NCBI GenBank assembly: GCA_017379015.1
Contig: JAFNXN010000004.1
Location: 1 to 64,000, forward strand
Source of the DNA: Alistipes sp.
Lineage (GTDB): Bacteria; Bacteroidota; Bacteroidia; Bacteroidales; Rikenellaceae
Reading direction: 5' to 3'
DNA length: 64,000 nt
In this document: positions 8,808 through 16,625 of the stretch, piece by piece
How positions within the stretch are numbered: position 1 is the first letter of the stretch
Layout: the number at the start of each line of letters is the position of its first letter
Translations under genes and position numbers: made by a program
The notes under the pieces: generated by a model
Seen by the model: the letters and a program-made list of their open reading frames with translations, nothing else
Databases searched by the model: none
What the model was told of the DNA's origin: nothing

Positions 8808-11231
8808 CTAGTCATGAGGTCCACTGTGCGGCTCTCCGGGCCACCACCAGCCTACACCATGGTCAGTCCAATGCAAGTTACCATCATTATCACGCCAATA
8901 ATTTGTATATCTTTGATCATAACTAAAATAATATAACTCGGCAAATATACCACTGATCTCACGCGTTATCTTATTACTCCGGCAAGAAAGCGTCCACAAC
9001 GCCGTGTAGTCCGAAACATCTAAGGTGGTGAGTTGATTATTATAGCAATCAAGCTCCCTCAACGCCGTGCAGCCCGAAACATCTAAGGTAGTAAGTTGAT
9101 TTTCCTCGCATGATAGAATATCCAACGCCGTGCAGCCCGAAACATCTAAGGTGGTGAGTTGATTATTAGGGCACTCAAGACTCCCCAATGACGTGTAGCC
9201 TGAAACATCTAAGGTGGTAAGTTGATTATGATAGCAATAAAGCTCCTCCAACGCTGTTAAGCCCGAAACATCTAAGGTGGTGAGTTGATTAGATCCGCAA
9301 TCAAGCGTCCACAACGCCGCGCAGCCCGAAACATCTAAGGTGGTGAGTTGATTAGATCCGCAACTAAGACTTTCCAACGCCGTGCAGCCCGAAACATCTA
9401 ACATAGTGAGTTGATTAATCGCGCAAAGAAGACCCTCCAACGACGTGCAGCCCGAAACATCTAATCTGGTGAGTTGATTGTCAAAGCAATAAAGCTCTTC
9501 CAACGCCGTGCAGCCCGAAACATCTAAGGTGGTAAGTTGATTTTCCCAGCAATAAAGACACTCCAACGCATCCAATCCAGACAATGATCCTCCGCCAGTA
9601 AGGTTATTATTGGAAAGATGAAGTTCCACAACACGTCCCTCGTCATTGGTTTCGACACCATACCAATCTCTAAGAGGTAGATCGGAGCACCAATTAGTAT
9701 TGTATTTCCAATTGTCGCCACTGGTATCTTCGTAGAACTTAACCAAAATATCGCGATCGTCGGCGTAGATGTTACGTGTAGCGCCATAGATGATGCCCTC
9801 GTCGACAATCATAAAGGCACGGTAGTAGCAGGGAAGCTCCTCACATTCAATCGTAAAGGTATAGCTATCAGTGCGTGACACCTCGCACGGGTCGGTATAA
9901 TCATCCTCAATGGTAGGCTCCGAATTATCCGAACTATAGCAGATGCCGACATCGGCACTCTCAAGCTTATCGCCAAGCATAGCCTCGAGGATAACCTCGT
10001 AGCGACCCTCAGAGAGCTGAGTATAGCCAGCGGTCTTAACGCCCGGAACATAGAACTCGCGACACTTAGAGACATAGTTGCGCTGCTCCGACTCCGAGAC
10101 ATAGTAAGAACGATAGAAGTAACTCTTGCAACGCTCCAAGTCCGAGAACTCAAACTCGAACTCTCCTGCCGAAGCCCCAGTATCGTAGCAATCGACAACA
10201 TGAAGCCCCGAGGGGTCCTCCGAAAGCAGGATGCCCACACGGTCGTCAGACGACAGCGTTGAGCTGAGCGAGCCTGTGAGGCGCGCCGAGCGATTGCAAT
10301 AATCGACATCGGCAGAGCCTGTGGTGAGCGTAAGACTCTGCACCGAACGTGACTGCTTAAGACGCTCCAGCTCCTGAGCACGACGATCCAACTCGTCGTA
10401 CACTGCATTAAAACCACTATCAATGAGTGTGTTAGCCGCCGCAACAACAGGAGTGCCGATAACATTGCTAATGATGCCCAACACCTCGGCAGTAGCGATA
10501 TAGGCTCCATCGGTATGCGAGCCATCGCTAACAAGAAGATCGGTAGCTCGCGCAATCTGCATAGAGCTAGCCACAAAGCCTACTGCACTACCAATCATCA
10601 ACGTAGCACCAACAACAACATTACACCCCGGCACAAGCATAGCACATCCCAACAACATGCTATAAGCACTAAGACCCATGCCGAAGCTACCCTGGGCAAA
10701 GTAGCGCGCACCAAGAACTCGATTCGCCATATTAACACCATTGGCTACATTTGAGCCATCAGCGCGCGTAGCAGGATGCTCCGACCAATAGTTGGCTATG
10801 TCGAAGCCCGTAGCAACATCGGGGATGGTGCTAAACGTGCCATCGTCACTCAGGATAACCAAGTCGCACAACTCGCCACGGATGTTCTCAACATATATGC
10901 TCTCGCCATTGACATTGAAGTAGACAGGGATGCCGTCGCCATCGAAATAGACCATCTCGGCAACCTCCTCACCGCCATCATTGGTGAAGATAAACATAGC
11001 CTCGGGAAGACCAGCATCCGACTCACGATAACAGATAATAGTATCGTCGTTATAGACCAGCTCGTCGAAACCATCAAAGTCGCCCCTGACACTGCGAAAT
11101 GCCTCCTCGGTGGGCGCATCATCGCCACCATCAGGCTTACCAGGCAAAAAATCCAAGTCGCCCAACAAGTCGCAGCCGGCGAATACTAGCGCAGCGACAA
11201 GTGCGAAGATATGCTTTAGATAGGTAGTCAT
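8808..11231 (-). CDS. leucine-rich-repeat surface lipoprotein
   Basis: An 807-residue predicted lipoprotein (VFAGC, Cys20) with an Asp/Gly/Pro tether. Residues about 30-300 form a region of unknown fold with a glycine/alanine-rich hydrophobic stretch (about 175-230). Two or three beta domains follow (about 300-510). A linker typical of these proteins, DILVKFYEDTSGDNWKYNTN followed by WCSD and DWYGVETNDEGRVVELHLSNN, leads into ten 21-residue leucine-rich repeats of the form LxxLDVSGCTALxxLxCxxNQ. Such repeats build a curved binding surface; the changing residues are confined to the ALxxLxCxxN face. The likely role is surface recognition or adhesion; the ligand is unknown. The C-terminus is rich in Trp, Gly and His. 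Confidence 0.85.
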   Translation of the reverse strand: MTTYLKHIFALVAALVFAGCDLLGDLDFLPGKPDGGDDAPTEEAFRSVRGDFDGFDELVYNDDTIICYRESDAGLPEAMFIFTNDGGEEVAEMVYFDGDGIPVYFNVNGESIYVENIRGELCDLVILSDDGTFSTIPDVATGFDIANYWSEHPATRADGSNVANGVNMANRVLGARYFAQGSFGMGLSAYSMLLGCAMLVPGCNVVVGATLMIGSAVGFVASSMQIARATDLLVSDGSHTDGAYIATAEVLGIISNVIGTPVVAAANTLIDSGFNAVYDELDRRAQELERLKQSRSVQSLTLTTGSADVDYCNRSARLTGSLSSTLSSDDRVGILLSEDPSGLHVVDCYDTGASAGEFEFEFSDLERCKSYFYRSYYVSESEQRNYVSKCREFYVPGVKTAGYTQLSEGRYEVILEAMLGDKLESADVGICYSSDNSEPTIEDDYTDPCEVSRTDSYTFTIECEELPCYYRAFMIVDEGIIYGATRNIYADDRDILVKFYEDTSGDNWKYNTNWCSDLPLRDWYGVETNDEGRVVELHLSNNNLTGGGSLSGLDALECLYCWENQLTTLDVSGCTALEELYCFDNQLTRLDVSGCTSLEGLLCAINQLTMLDVSGCTALESLSCGSNQLTTLDVSGCAALWTLDCGSNQLTTLDVSGLTALEELYCYHNQLTTLDVSGYTSLGSLECPNNQLTTLDVSGCTALDILSCEENQLTTLDVSGCTALRELDCYNNQLTTLDVSDYTALWTLSCRSNKITREISGIFAELYYFSYDQRYTNYWRDNDGNLHWTDHGVGWWWPGEPHSGPHD
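8985..9575 (-). repeat. nine 63-bp tandem repeats encoding LRR units
   Basis: The phrase CCGAAACATCTAA recurs with an exact 63-base spacing at about 9011, 9074, 9137, 9200, 9263, 9326, 9389, 9452 and 9515. Within each unit about 40 bases are nearly invariant and about 20 bases vary. The period keeps the reading frame, so unit gain or loss would leave the protein intact. Confidence 0.9.
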
Positions 11232-11281
11232 AGTATTATAGTTTGGGTTCGGTGTTACTGTAACATAGTTGTGTCCTGCTT

Positions 11282-11422
11282 GTCATTGCGAGGCTTGGCA
11301 CAAGCTGTGGCAATCTCCACCTCTGTTCGTCATTGCGAGAGCCGCAAGGCTCGTGGCAATCTCCTCCAAAGCGCGCTGACCATGAGATTCCCACGCTCGC
11401 TAAAGCTCGCTCGGAATGACGA
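11282..11422. repeat. TCATTGCGAG / GGCAATCTCC-type palindromic intergenic repeat
   Basis: GTCATTGCGAG...GTGGCAATCTCC occurs twice in direct orientation (from 11282 and from 11329). It is followed by a related inverted segment GAGATTCCCACG...CGGAATGACG (11384-11421). The segments can fold on each other. Similar TCATTGCGAG elements are known from intergenic regions of many unrelated bacteria. Confidence 0.7.
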
Positions 11423-11470
11423 AGAAAAAAGAAGGCAACAGAGCGACGGTCGCTAACGAGGGGGCAATCA

Positions 11471-11812
11471 CTATCCTCCTGCCCTCTTGCAGCGGTAGCC
11501 AGCCTTGGTGAGCAGCTCCACAACACGGTCGCGGTGGTCGCCCTGGATGATGATCTCGCCATCCTTGGCTGTGCCACCAACACCACAGCTCTTCTTAAGA
11601 TCCTTGCCTAGCGAGGCAAGGTCGTCGTCGCTGCCCACAAAGCCGCGAACAACGGTTGCCACACGCCCACCCTTGAGCCTGTCGAGCCATACACGTAGGT
11701 TCTGCTTCTCGGGCGGAAGAGTTGCCTCAGCCTCGTCGTCAGAGGTCTGAAATTGGTAGTCGGGATTGGTAGAGAATACCACGCCAAGACGATCTTTCCA
11801 GTCGTTAGCCAT
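11471..11812 (-). CDS. yciH: SUI1/eIF1-like translation factor YciH
   Basis: A 113-residue protein with the SUI1 fold: the N-terminal third is a flexible tail and residues about 38-110 hold the conserved LRVWLDRLKGGRVATVV, LASLGKDLKKSCGVGGT and GEIIIQGDHRDRVVELLTKAGY. SUI1 family proteins resemble eukaryotic initiation factor 1; in bacteria YciH is linked to initiation fidelity and stress, but its job is not essential. It is transcribed leftward from a -7 box at 11866-11873 and has no obvious partner gene. Confidence 0.93.
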   Translation of the reverse strand: MANDWKDRLGVVFSTNPDYQFQTSDDEAEATLPPEKQNLRVWLDRLKGGRVATVVRGFVGSDDDLASLGKDLKKSCGVGGTAKDGEIIIQGDHRDRVVELLTKAGYRCKRAGG

Positions 11813-11865
11813 AGTTATAATAGATATAAATAGTGTAATGATGGTTAAAAAAGTCTATCTAAATA

Positions 11866-11873
11866 CAAAGATA
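11866..11873 (-). promoter_or_regulatory. -7 box of yciH
   Basis: TATCTTTG on the minus strand fits TAnnTTTG and would start transcription about 48 bases before yciH. A TTG is present 24 bases upstream, longer than usual, so the -33 element is uncertain. Confidence 0.6.
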
Positions 11874-11886
11874 TAAAAAAATTTCG

Positions 11887-11894
11887 TAACTTTA
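11887..11894 (+). promoter_or_regulatory. possible -7 box abutting the DUF4435 start codon
   Basis: TAACTTTA differs from TAnnTTTG in one position and ends five bases before the ATG at 11900, which would make the message leaderless. There is no clear -33 element, so this is tentative. Confidence 0.35.
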
Positions 11895-11899
11895 CATCA

Positions 11900-12970
11900 A
11901 TGAAACCGAATAAACGAAATAGAAAGCAGCGCGATCTCACGGCCTACAACCCTGATAGGCTCCCCGAGATACTACCTCCGGAGGATGATCGCCACCTGGT
12001 GCATGTGTATGTCGAGGGGTATGAGGATGTTGCATTCTGGCGCAGCATATTCGACCACTTCCGAAACCCATATCTGCGCTTCGAAATATCGGTGCCCAAC
12101 CGCGAGAACCTGCCCAAAGGCAAGAAGGTGCTGATGTCGATGATCGGAAAGACTGACCCTGAGAATGTTATACTCTGCGTAGACTCCGACTTCGACTATC
12201 TGTTCGACGGAGCAACAGAGCAGTCGCGCGAGGTGCTTGCTGCAGATAACATGTTTCACACCTACGTCTACGCCACGGAAAACTACTTATGCTACGCCCC
12301 ATCGCTACGCAACGTATGTGTCAAGGCGACGAAAAACGACACGCGCATATTCGACTTTGAACGCTTCTTTGCCGACTACTCGCGCGCGATATATCCACTA
12401 TTCCTATGGTATGTCTACTCGGCACAGCTCTCCAACGAGAGTGTGTTTACGCTTGCTGAGTTCCGCGCCTCGGTGCGTCTGGGCTACGTCGATATTCGAC
12501 ATAATGGCGAAAACACGCTAGCATGGCTCGAACAAAATGTCGCACGCCGCCACGCCGCACTATGCCACGACAACCCCGAGATAGCGAAGGCGGTGAACGC
12601 GTTTGGCACAAAGCTCAAAGAGCGTGGCGTTGAGGAGGATAACTGCTACATGTTCATGCACGGACACACCCTGATGGACAACGTGGTGATGGTGGTGCTC
12701 ACGGCAGTATGCGAAAAGCTACGCCAACTGTCGATAGCCAAAATCGACCAATCGAGCATCGAGGGCATAGCACTCAAAAATGAGATGCAGAACTACACAA
12801 ATACGCTGCGCTCGATACGCGATGTGCTGCTCGACAACGAGAACTACACCGATAGCCCACTCTACAAACGTCTTCGCGATGACATACAGAGGTATCTCGA
12901 CATCATGATAGGTCGCATCAAAGAGCGTCAAGCAGAACCCGTGATGTTGCGCTGCAACTTCGAGCCATAA
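11900..12970 (+). CDS. solitary DUF4435 (TOPRIM-like) protein
   Basis: A 356-residue cytoplasmic protein resembling the DUF4435 family. The N-terminal half has a TOPRIM-like arrangement: an acidic VEGYEDVAFW (Glu39, Asp43) after a first strand, and ILCVDSDFDYL (Asp95, Asp97, Asp99) after a later strand, then YATENYLCYAPSL. TOPRIM domains use such a glutamate and DxD pair to bind Mg2+ in nucleases and topoisomerases. DUF4435 proteins are often found beside an AAA ATPase in OLD-like arrangements, but no ATPase gene is adjacent here. The C-terminal half is helical with no known motif. A nucleic-acid cleaving or defence role is possible but is only inferred. Confidence 0.7.
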   Translation: MKPNKRNRKQRDLTAYNPDRLPEILPPEDDRHLVHVYVEGYEDVAFWRSIFDHFRNPYLRFEISVPNRENLPKGKKVLMSMIGKTDPENVILCVDSDFDYLFDGATEQSREVLAADNMFHTYVYATENYLCYAPSLRNVCVKATKNDTRIFDFERFFADYSRAIYPLFLWYVYSAQLSNESVFTLAEFRASVRLGYVDIRHNGENTLAWLEQNVARRHAALCHDNPEIAKAVNAFGTKLKERGVEEDNCYMFMHGHTLMDNVVMVVLTAVCEKLRQLSIAKIDQSSIEGIALKNEMQNYTNTLRSIRDVLLDNENYTDSPLYKRLRDDIQRYLDIMIGRIKERQAEPVMLRCNFEP

Positions 12971-13091
12971 AGCGATATTTATTGTTGTTATAAATATCTA
13001 AATTTCTCACTTATCAATTCTTTTTAAGCGCAAAAAAGATCTGATAACAACTCTATTTGCACACTTTTTTATCTATTTCAAGAAAAAATGC

Positions 13092-13121
13092 TTGGATATT
13101 AAATTTATTTGCTTATATTTG
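13092..13121 (+). promoter_or_regulatory. promoter of the first AraC-family gene
   Basis: TTG at 13092-13094, a 19-base spacer and TATATTTG at 13114-13121 form a full Bacteroidota-type promoter. The leader is about 48 bases. Confidence 0.75.
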
Positions 13122-13175
13122 TGTGCTAATAACACTAGAATATTTTGATTTTTAACCATAAAACCGCTTAAATTT

Positions 13176-14045
13176 ATGTCGAACCAGTGTCCTGCATCCT
13201 GCCATTCCTATACGGTGGAGCCCGAAGCGGGTTTTAGCCTTATCACCCTTAAGGAGGGAGAGAAGCTTATTGTAGACCGTGGCGATTTTAATAGTCTATT
13301 ATTCCTCCTCGCAGGTAACTTCGAGATCACCTCAGAGGAGCGTCGTGAATATGTAGTACGCGAACACCACTTCGTATTCTGCTTCCGCGCATACCACTAC
13401 GAGATTACCGCACTTAGCGATGTGGAGATCATCAAGGCGCACTTCATCACAGCCGGCGCAACATGCGACATGATCCCATTCAACAGCATCGTCGGCAAAA
13501 TCAAGAAGATAAACTACAAGTTTACTCAGGTGGCATTCAACGATGCCCTCGACCTCTTCCTGCGAACAATGCGCCTATATCTGGTCAACAGCATGCACTG
13601 TAACCACCTGCATAGAGCGAAGATCCAGGAGATGTTCGTAATATTCAAGTTCTTCTATACGCCTCAGATACAGCTGCGTACGTTCTACAACCTCTTCGAT
13701 CGTAACCAGTCGTTCGCATCGCTTGTGCGCAACAATGCACCACGCGTGAAGACTGTCGAGGAGCTTGCCGACATCTGTGGATTCAGCATCCAGCACTTCA
13801 ACAATATGTTCAAGCAGGAGTTCCACGATACGCCTTACAGCTGGATGCAGAAGCAGCGCATCGTAGAGATCGAACGCCTACTAACCGAGACCAACGTGCC
13901 GCTAAAGAGCATCATCAAGATGTATAGCTTCACCAACCATGGTCACTTCGCACTATTCTGCCGCAAGTATCTCCAGAAGACACCTTTGAAGATCCGCAAA
14001 GAGGCTCGCGCACTAAAGGAGGCAGCAGCAGCGAAGGAGCAGTAG
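13176..14045 (+). CDS. AraC-family transcriptional regulator
   Basis: A 289-residue regulator. Residues about 20-165 resemble a cupin-like sensing domain (GEKLIVDRGDFNSLLFLLAG and HHFVFCFRAYHYEITA). Residues about 185-275 are a two-helix-turn-helix AraC domain: first HTH VEELADICGFSIQHFNNMF, linker TPYSWMQKQRI, second HTH LKSIIKMYSFTNHGHFALFCRKYLQKTPLKIRK. AraC proteins of this layout activate genes in answer to a small molecule or surface cue. No target operon is adjacent. The tail is Ala/Lys/Glu-rich. A MITE-like element lies 27 bases after the stop. Confidence 0.88.
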   Translation: MSNQCPASCHSYTVEPEAGFSLITLKEGEKLIVDRGDFNSLLFLLAGNFEITSEERREYVVREHHFVFCFRAYHYEITALSDVEIIKAHFITAGATCDMIPFNSIVGKIKKINYKFTQVAFNDALDLFLRTMRLYLVNSMHCNHLHRAKIQEMFVIFKFFYTPQIQLRTFYNLFDRNQSFASLVRNNAPRVKTVEELADICGFSIQHFNNMFKQEFHDTPYSWMQKQRIVEIERLLTETNVPLKSIIKMYSFTNHGHFALFCRKYLQKTPLKIRKEARALKEAAAAKEQ

Positions 14046-14071
14046 ATGTCTATTTTAAGATGTTAACAAAA

Positions 14072-14191
14072 GAAGCTGAATAAAAAGTGTATTTCTTCGT
14101 TATACTCGCCCTCAAAATCCTCATTTACGCCTAGTAAACTCCGGTTTTTCGGGCTTCGCATGCCTAAAACTACATCTTTTTCTTCAACTTC
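14072..14191. repeat. MITE-like element, short copy
   Basis: A 120-base element bounded by imperfect 16-base inverted ends (GAAGCTGAATAAAAAG at 14072-14087 and CTTTTTCTTCAACTTC at 14176-14191). Its inside closely matches the reverse complement of the longer element at 14968-15160, but lacks about 70 internal bases. Confidence 0.7.
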
Positions 14192-14201
14192 TAAACACAT
14201 G

Positions 14202-14230
14202 TGGGGATGACTAATTTTTAGTCATCCCCA
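14202..14230. terminator. perfect 13-bp hairpin between convergent araC genes
   Basis: TGGGGATGACTAA (14202-14214) pairs fully with TTAGTCATCCCCA (14218-14230) around a TTT loop. It lies between two convergent regulator genes. No T-run follows on either strand, so termination is likely but not certain. Nearly the same hairpin occurs at 6948-6977. Confidence 0.5.
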
Positions 14231-14264
14231 TTGCATTTACAGGGGGATATAAATGCATACCTGA

Positions 14265-14753
14265 CTATACCTCGTCGTCTGGCTCGATTATTGCGGTATC
14301 CTGACGCCGAAACTTAAGGGGTGTAATGTTAAAGTGGCGCCGGAACGTTGCTATGAAGTGGGAGTTGTTCACAAAACCACAGCGCATGGCAATGTCAGTA
14401 ATCGACGCTGGCGTTGTCATAAGCACCTCCTTGGCAAGTTCAAGACGACACCTAAGCATCCACCTATGGGGCGATATGTGGTAGTGATTGTGGAAACGCC
14501 GCTTGAAGGTCGACAACGAACAACAACACCTATCGGCTAACTCCTCGATAGATAGATTGCTCATAATACCCTCAAAGACCGCATGCTCCATACGCACAAT
14601 ATCAGACTCATCAACCCTAGAGCAGGTGTCGACATGATGACTGGCCTGCTCTCTCATTATGCGCCATATCACCCTCTCAACATCTATCTCGTGGCAGCCA
14701 CTTTTAATATCACCCACACCATGACGATGGTATTCGTAGAGATCCTTTTCCAT
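14265..14753 (-). CDS. short AraC-family regulator, DNA-binding domain only
   Basis: I start this at ATG 14753 (MEKDLYEYHRHGVGDIKS). A longer in-frame start at 14921 is unlikely because a promoter -7 box lies inside that extension. The resulting 162-residue protein has about 60 N-terminal residues with no known sensing domain and then a complete AraC DNA-binding domain: LSIEELADRCCCSLSTFKRRF, ISPHRWMLRCRLELAKEVL and ITDIAMRCGFVNNSHFIATFRRHFNITPLKFRR. It may respond through a partner or act constitutively. It is flanked by two copies of the same inverted-end repeat, one on each side. Confidence 0.82.
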   Translation of the reverse strand: MEKDLYEYHRHGVGDIKSGCHEIDVERVIWRIMREQASHHVDTCSRVDESDIVRMEHAVFEGIMSNLSIEELADRCCCSLSTFKRRFHNHYHISPHRWMLRCRLELAKEVLMTTPASITDIAMRCGFVNNSHFIATFRRHFNITPLKFRRQDTAIIEPDDEV

Positions 14754-14774
14754 ATAATTGTCTTTTGCTTGTGG

Positions 14775-14782
14775 CAAATATA
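14775..14782 (-). promoter_or_regulatory. -7 box of the short AraC gene
   Basis: TATATTTG on the minus strand ends 21 bases before the ATG at 14753, which supports that start. TTG occurs 25 bases upstream, so the -33 part is weak. Confidence 0.6.
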
Positions 14783-14925
14783 TGTATAAAATTGTAATAT
14801 TTCGATGCAATTTGGTCCAATATTCCTCTTGCCTATAATAATTTGTCCATTTAGACCATTTTATATATTTATAAAGGACATTTAGCTGATTTAGCGATGC
14901 ACAACCGATAGACAATAACAAAAAA

Positions 14926-14957
14926 GGGGCTGACTAAAAAGTAACTTAGTCAGCCCC
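14926..14957 (-). terminator. terminator of the batD-batE-recR operon
   Basis: GGGGCTGACTAA (14926-14937) pairs perfectly with TTAGTCAGCCCC (14946-14957). On the minus strand the stem is followed by TTTTTTGTT, a canonical intrinsic terminator. Confidence 0.8.
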
Positions 14958-14967
14958 CATAACCCTA

Positions 14968-15160
14968 AGAGAGTGAATAAAAAGATGTAGTTTTAGGCTT
15001 AAGTGCCTTTTCACCGCTCACGCTCGGCATAGTCTGCAAGCAGCCTCTGCTCTCACTTAATCGCGACGCTGCGAAGCCCGAAAAAGCGGAGTTTACTAAA
15101 GCGTAAATGAGCATTTTGAGGGCAAGCGTAACGACAAAATACACTTTTTATTCACTCTCT
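14968..15160. repeat. MITE-like element, long copy
   Basis: A 193-base element with perfect 17-base terminal inverted repeats (AGAGAGTGAATAAAAAG at 14968-14984, complement at 15144-15160). Inside, the reverse complement contains CTCATTTACG, GTAAACTCC, TTTTTCGGGCTTCGCA and GCCTAAAACTACATC, all shared with the 120-base copy at 14072-14191. An extra segment of about 70 bases, with GCTTGCAGACTATGCCGAGC, is present only here. No target-site duplication is clear and there is no coding capacity. Confidence 0.75.
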
Positions 15161-15183
15161 AGTGATGTATTGATGGAAATTCG

Positions 15184-15777
15184 CTATAGCTCTCGACGAT
15201 TAATCAGCGCATGTGTGATGGTCAGTTCATCAACATATTCTAGCTCATCGCCAAAACCAATGCCGCGGGCAATGGTCGTAACCTTAACATCGGGAAAGGC
15301 CTTAAGGCGATTCATAAGATAGAAGAGCGTGGTCTCACCCTCGACAGATGTAGAGATGGCGATGATCACCTCACGCACCTCGCCCGTTAGTAGCTTGTCG
15401 CACAGTAGGTCAATCTTAAGATCGGAGGGACCTATGCCCTGCATGGGCGATATAACGCCTCCCAAAACGTGATAAAGACCGTGGTACTGACCCGTATTCT
15501 CGATAGAGAGTAGATCACCCACCTGCTCAACGACACATATCGTAGAGCGATCGCGACGCGTATCGCTACATATAGGACATAGCGCCTCATCGGAGAGGTT
15601 GTTGCAACTACGGCAATAGCGAATATCGTGACGGAAGCGAGCGATACTGCTAGATAGCGAGTCAACAGTGTCGCTCTCCATCTTCAAGATATGCATCGCC
15701 AGGCGCAGCGCAGTGCGACGGCCGATGCCCGGGAGTCGTTGCAGCTCCGAGGTTACATTATCTAAAAGCTTGGACAT
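15184..15777 (-). CDS. recR: recombination mediator protein RecR
   Basis: RecR works with RecO and RecF to load RecA on gapped DNA. The 197-residue protein (usual length) has an N-terminal helix-hairpin-helix (LQRLPGIGRRTALRLAMHIL, about 12-31), a four-cysteine zinc finger (Cys55, Cys58, Cys67, Cys70), a TOPRIM domain from about 78 (ICVVEQVGDLLSIENTGQY, GVISPMQGIGPSDL, EVIIAISTSVEGETT) and the C-terminal ITHALINRREL. It is the last gene of the batD-batE-recR unit, nine bases after batE, and ends before a repeat element and a terminator. Confidence 0.97.
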   Translation of the reverse strand: MSKLLDNVTSELQRLPGIGRRTALRLAMHILKMESDTVDSLSSSIARFRHDIRYCRSCNNLSDEALCPICSDTRRDRSTICVVEQVGDLLSIENTGQYHGLYHVLGGVISPMQGIGPSDLKIDLLCDKLLTGEVREVIIAISTSVEGETTLFYLMNRLKAFPDVKVTTIARGIGFGDELEYVDELTITHALINRREL

Positions 15778-15786
15778 AGCACAATA

Positions 15787-16608
15787 CTATATTCGCTCGA
15801 TGGTAGTGGTCATAATCCACCCCTTCTCGCCATCGACAAACTCTATCTCGCTCCACTCGCCATGCTCGCGCAGAACATCAACTGTGACACCCTGCGACGG
15901 CTGACGTATCACCTTCGAAGAGTTGTCGGGCGAGGCATGCACCGATGCCACATCGCCACATATCACCACAGCCATGGTGCTATTCTCAAAGAGCGATCGC
16001 TCGGATAGCGAGAAGATTGTGGCAAACAGGAAGAGTACGAGTGAGAGTATTGCGATGAAGAACGCCACCTTACGAAGATAGATGCGCTGCGAGAGCAGAT
16101 ACACCAAGACAAGGAGCAGCGTTAATGCAAAGAGGATGACCGAGAGTATAGCCCAGCCATTAGAAGTCATCATGCCACTAAGCGAGCTCCACATAGTGCT
16201 AAGCACACCTCGGGGTAGTGGCTCTGCATCGTTTGTATAGTCTACGGCAAGGTCGAGATTATACTGCGCATCCTCCATTGTAGGGTCAAGACGCAGTGCT
16301 CGGCGGTAGTTAAGGATGGCGCGTCCGAGCTCTCCAGAGTTAAAAGGCTTCTCGCCACCAACGCCAAGCTTGAAATAGGCATTTGCAAGGTTATAGTATA
16401 GCTCCTCACTAGCGTAACCAAGCTCAGCAACACGCTCGAAAGCCTCACATGCCACTGCATACTCCTTGGCAGAGTAAGCCTCCAAGGCGCGCTGCCACTC
16501 GCCCTGAGCCTCAGTCTCGAGAGTTGAGGCACGCGACACATCTGCTGTAGAGATGGTAACGAAGAGCAGCAGAACCTTTAATATATTATCTATTCGCATA
16601 ACAGTCAT
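15787..16608 (-). CDS. batE: BatE-like TPR and SH3 membrane protein
   Basis: A 273-residue protein with a signal peptide or N-terminal anchor, a periplasmic tetratricopeptide region (about 30-130: WQRALEAYSAKEYAVACEAF, ELYYNLANAYFKLG, AILNYRRALRLDPTMEDAQY), two membrane segments (about 150-172 and 180-202) and a C-terminal SH3-like domain (VHASPDNSSKVIRQPSQGVT to WIMTTTIERI). This is the layout of BatE of the Bacteroides aerotolerance (Bat) operon, linked to oxygen tolerance and cell-envelope stress. It lies 17 bases after batD. Confidence 0.9.
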   Translation of the reverse strand: MTVMRIDNILKVLLLFVTISTADVSRASTLETEAQGEWQRALEAYSAKEYAVACEAFERVAELGYASEELYYNLANAYFKLGVGGEKPFNSGELGRAILNYRRALRLDPTMEDAQYNLDLAVDYTNDAEPLPRGVLSTMWSSLSGMMTSNGWAILSVILFALTLLLVLVYLLSQRIYLRKVAFFIAILSLVLFLFATIFSLSERSLFENSTMAVVICGDVASVHASPDNSSKVIRQPSQGVTVDVLREHGEWSEIEFVDGEKGWIMTTTIERI

Positions 16609-16625
16609 ACGTATATCAATTCACA

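Larger units (their letters stand above)
14754..15183. other. intergenic region between short araC and recR
   Basis: About 430 bases with no gene. It contains the short-araC -7 box (14775-14782), the recR terminator (14926-14957) and the long MITE-like element (14968-15160). Confidence 0.65.

Noticed and set aside
9809..10576. A 255-codon open frame inside the LRR lipoprotein gene
   Set aside because: It is on the same strand in another frame of a clear gene, rich in Arg, Ser and Leu as shadow frames are, with no motif.
11236..11586. 116-codon leftward frame across the TCATTGCGAG repeat
   Set aside because: The frame is made mostly of repeat sequence and the end of yciH in another frame; there is no family motif.
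14754..14921. The N-terminal extension of the short AraC protein from 14921
   Set aside because: The extension is A/T-rich, has no domain, and contains the -7 box TATATTTG at 14775-14782.
16242..16541. 99-codon frame overlapping batE
   Set aside because: A shadow in another frame of a well-supported gene, with no motif.
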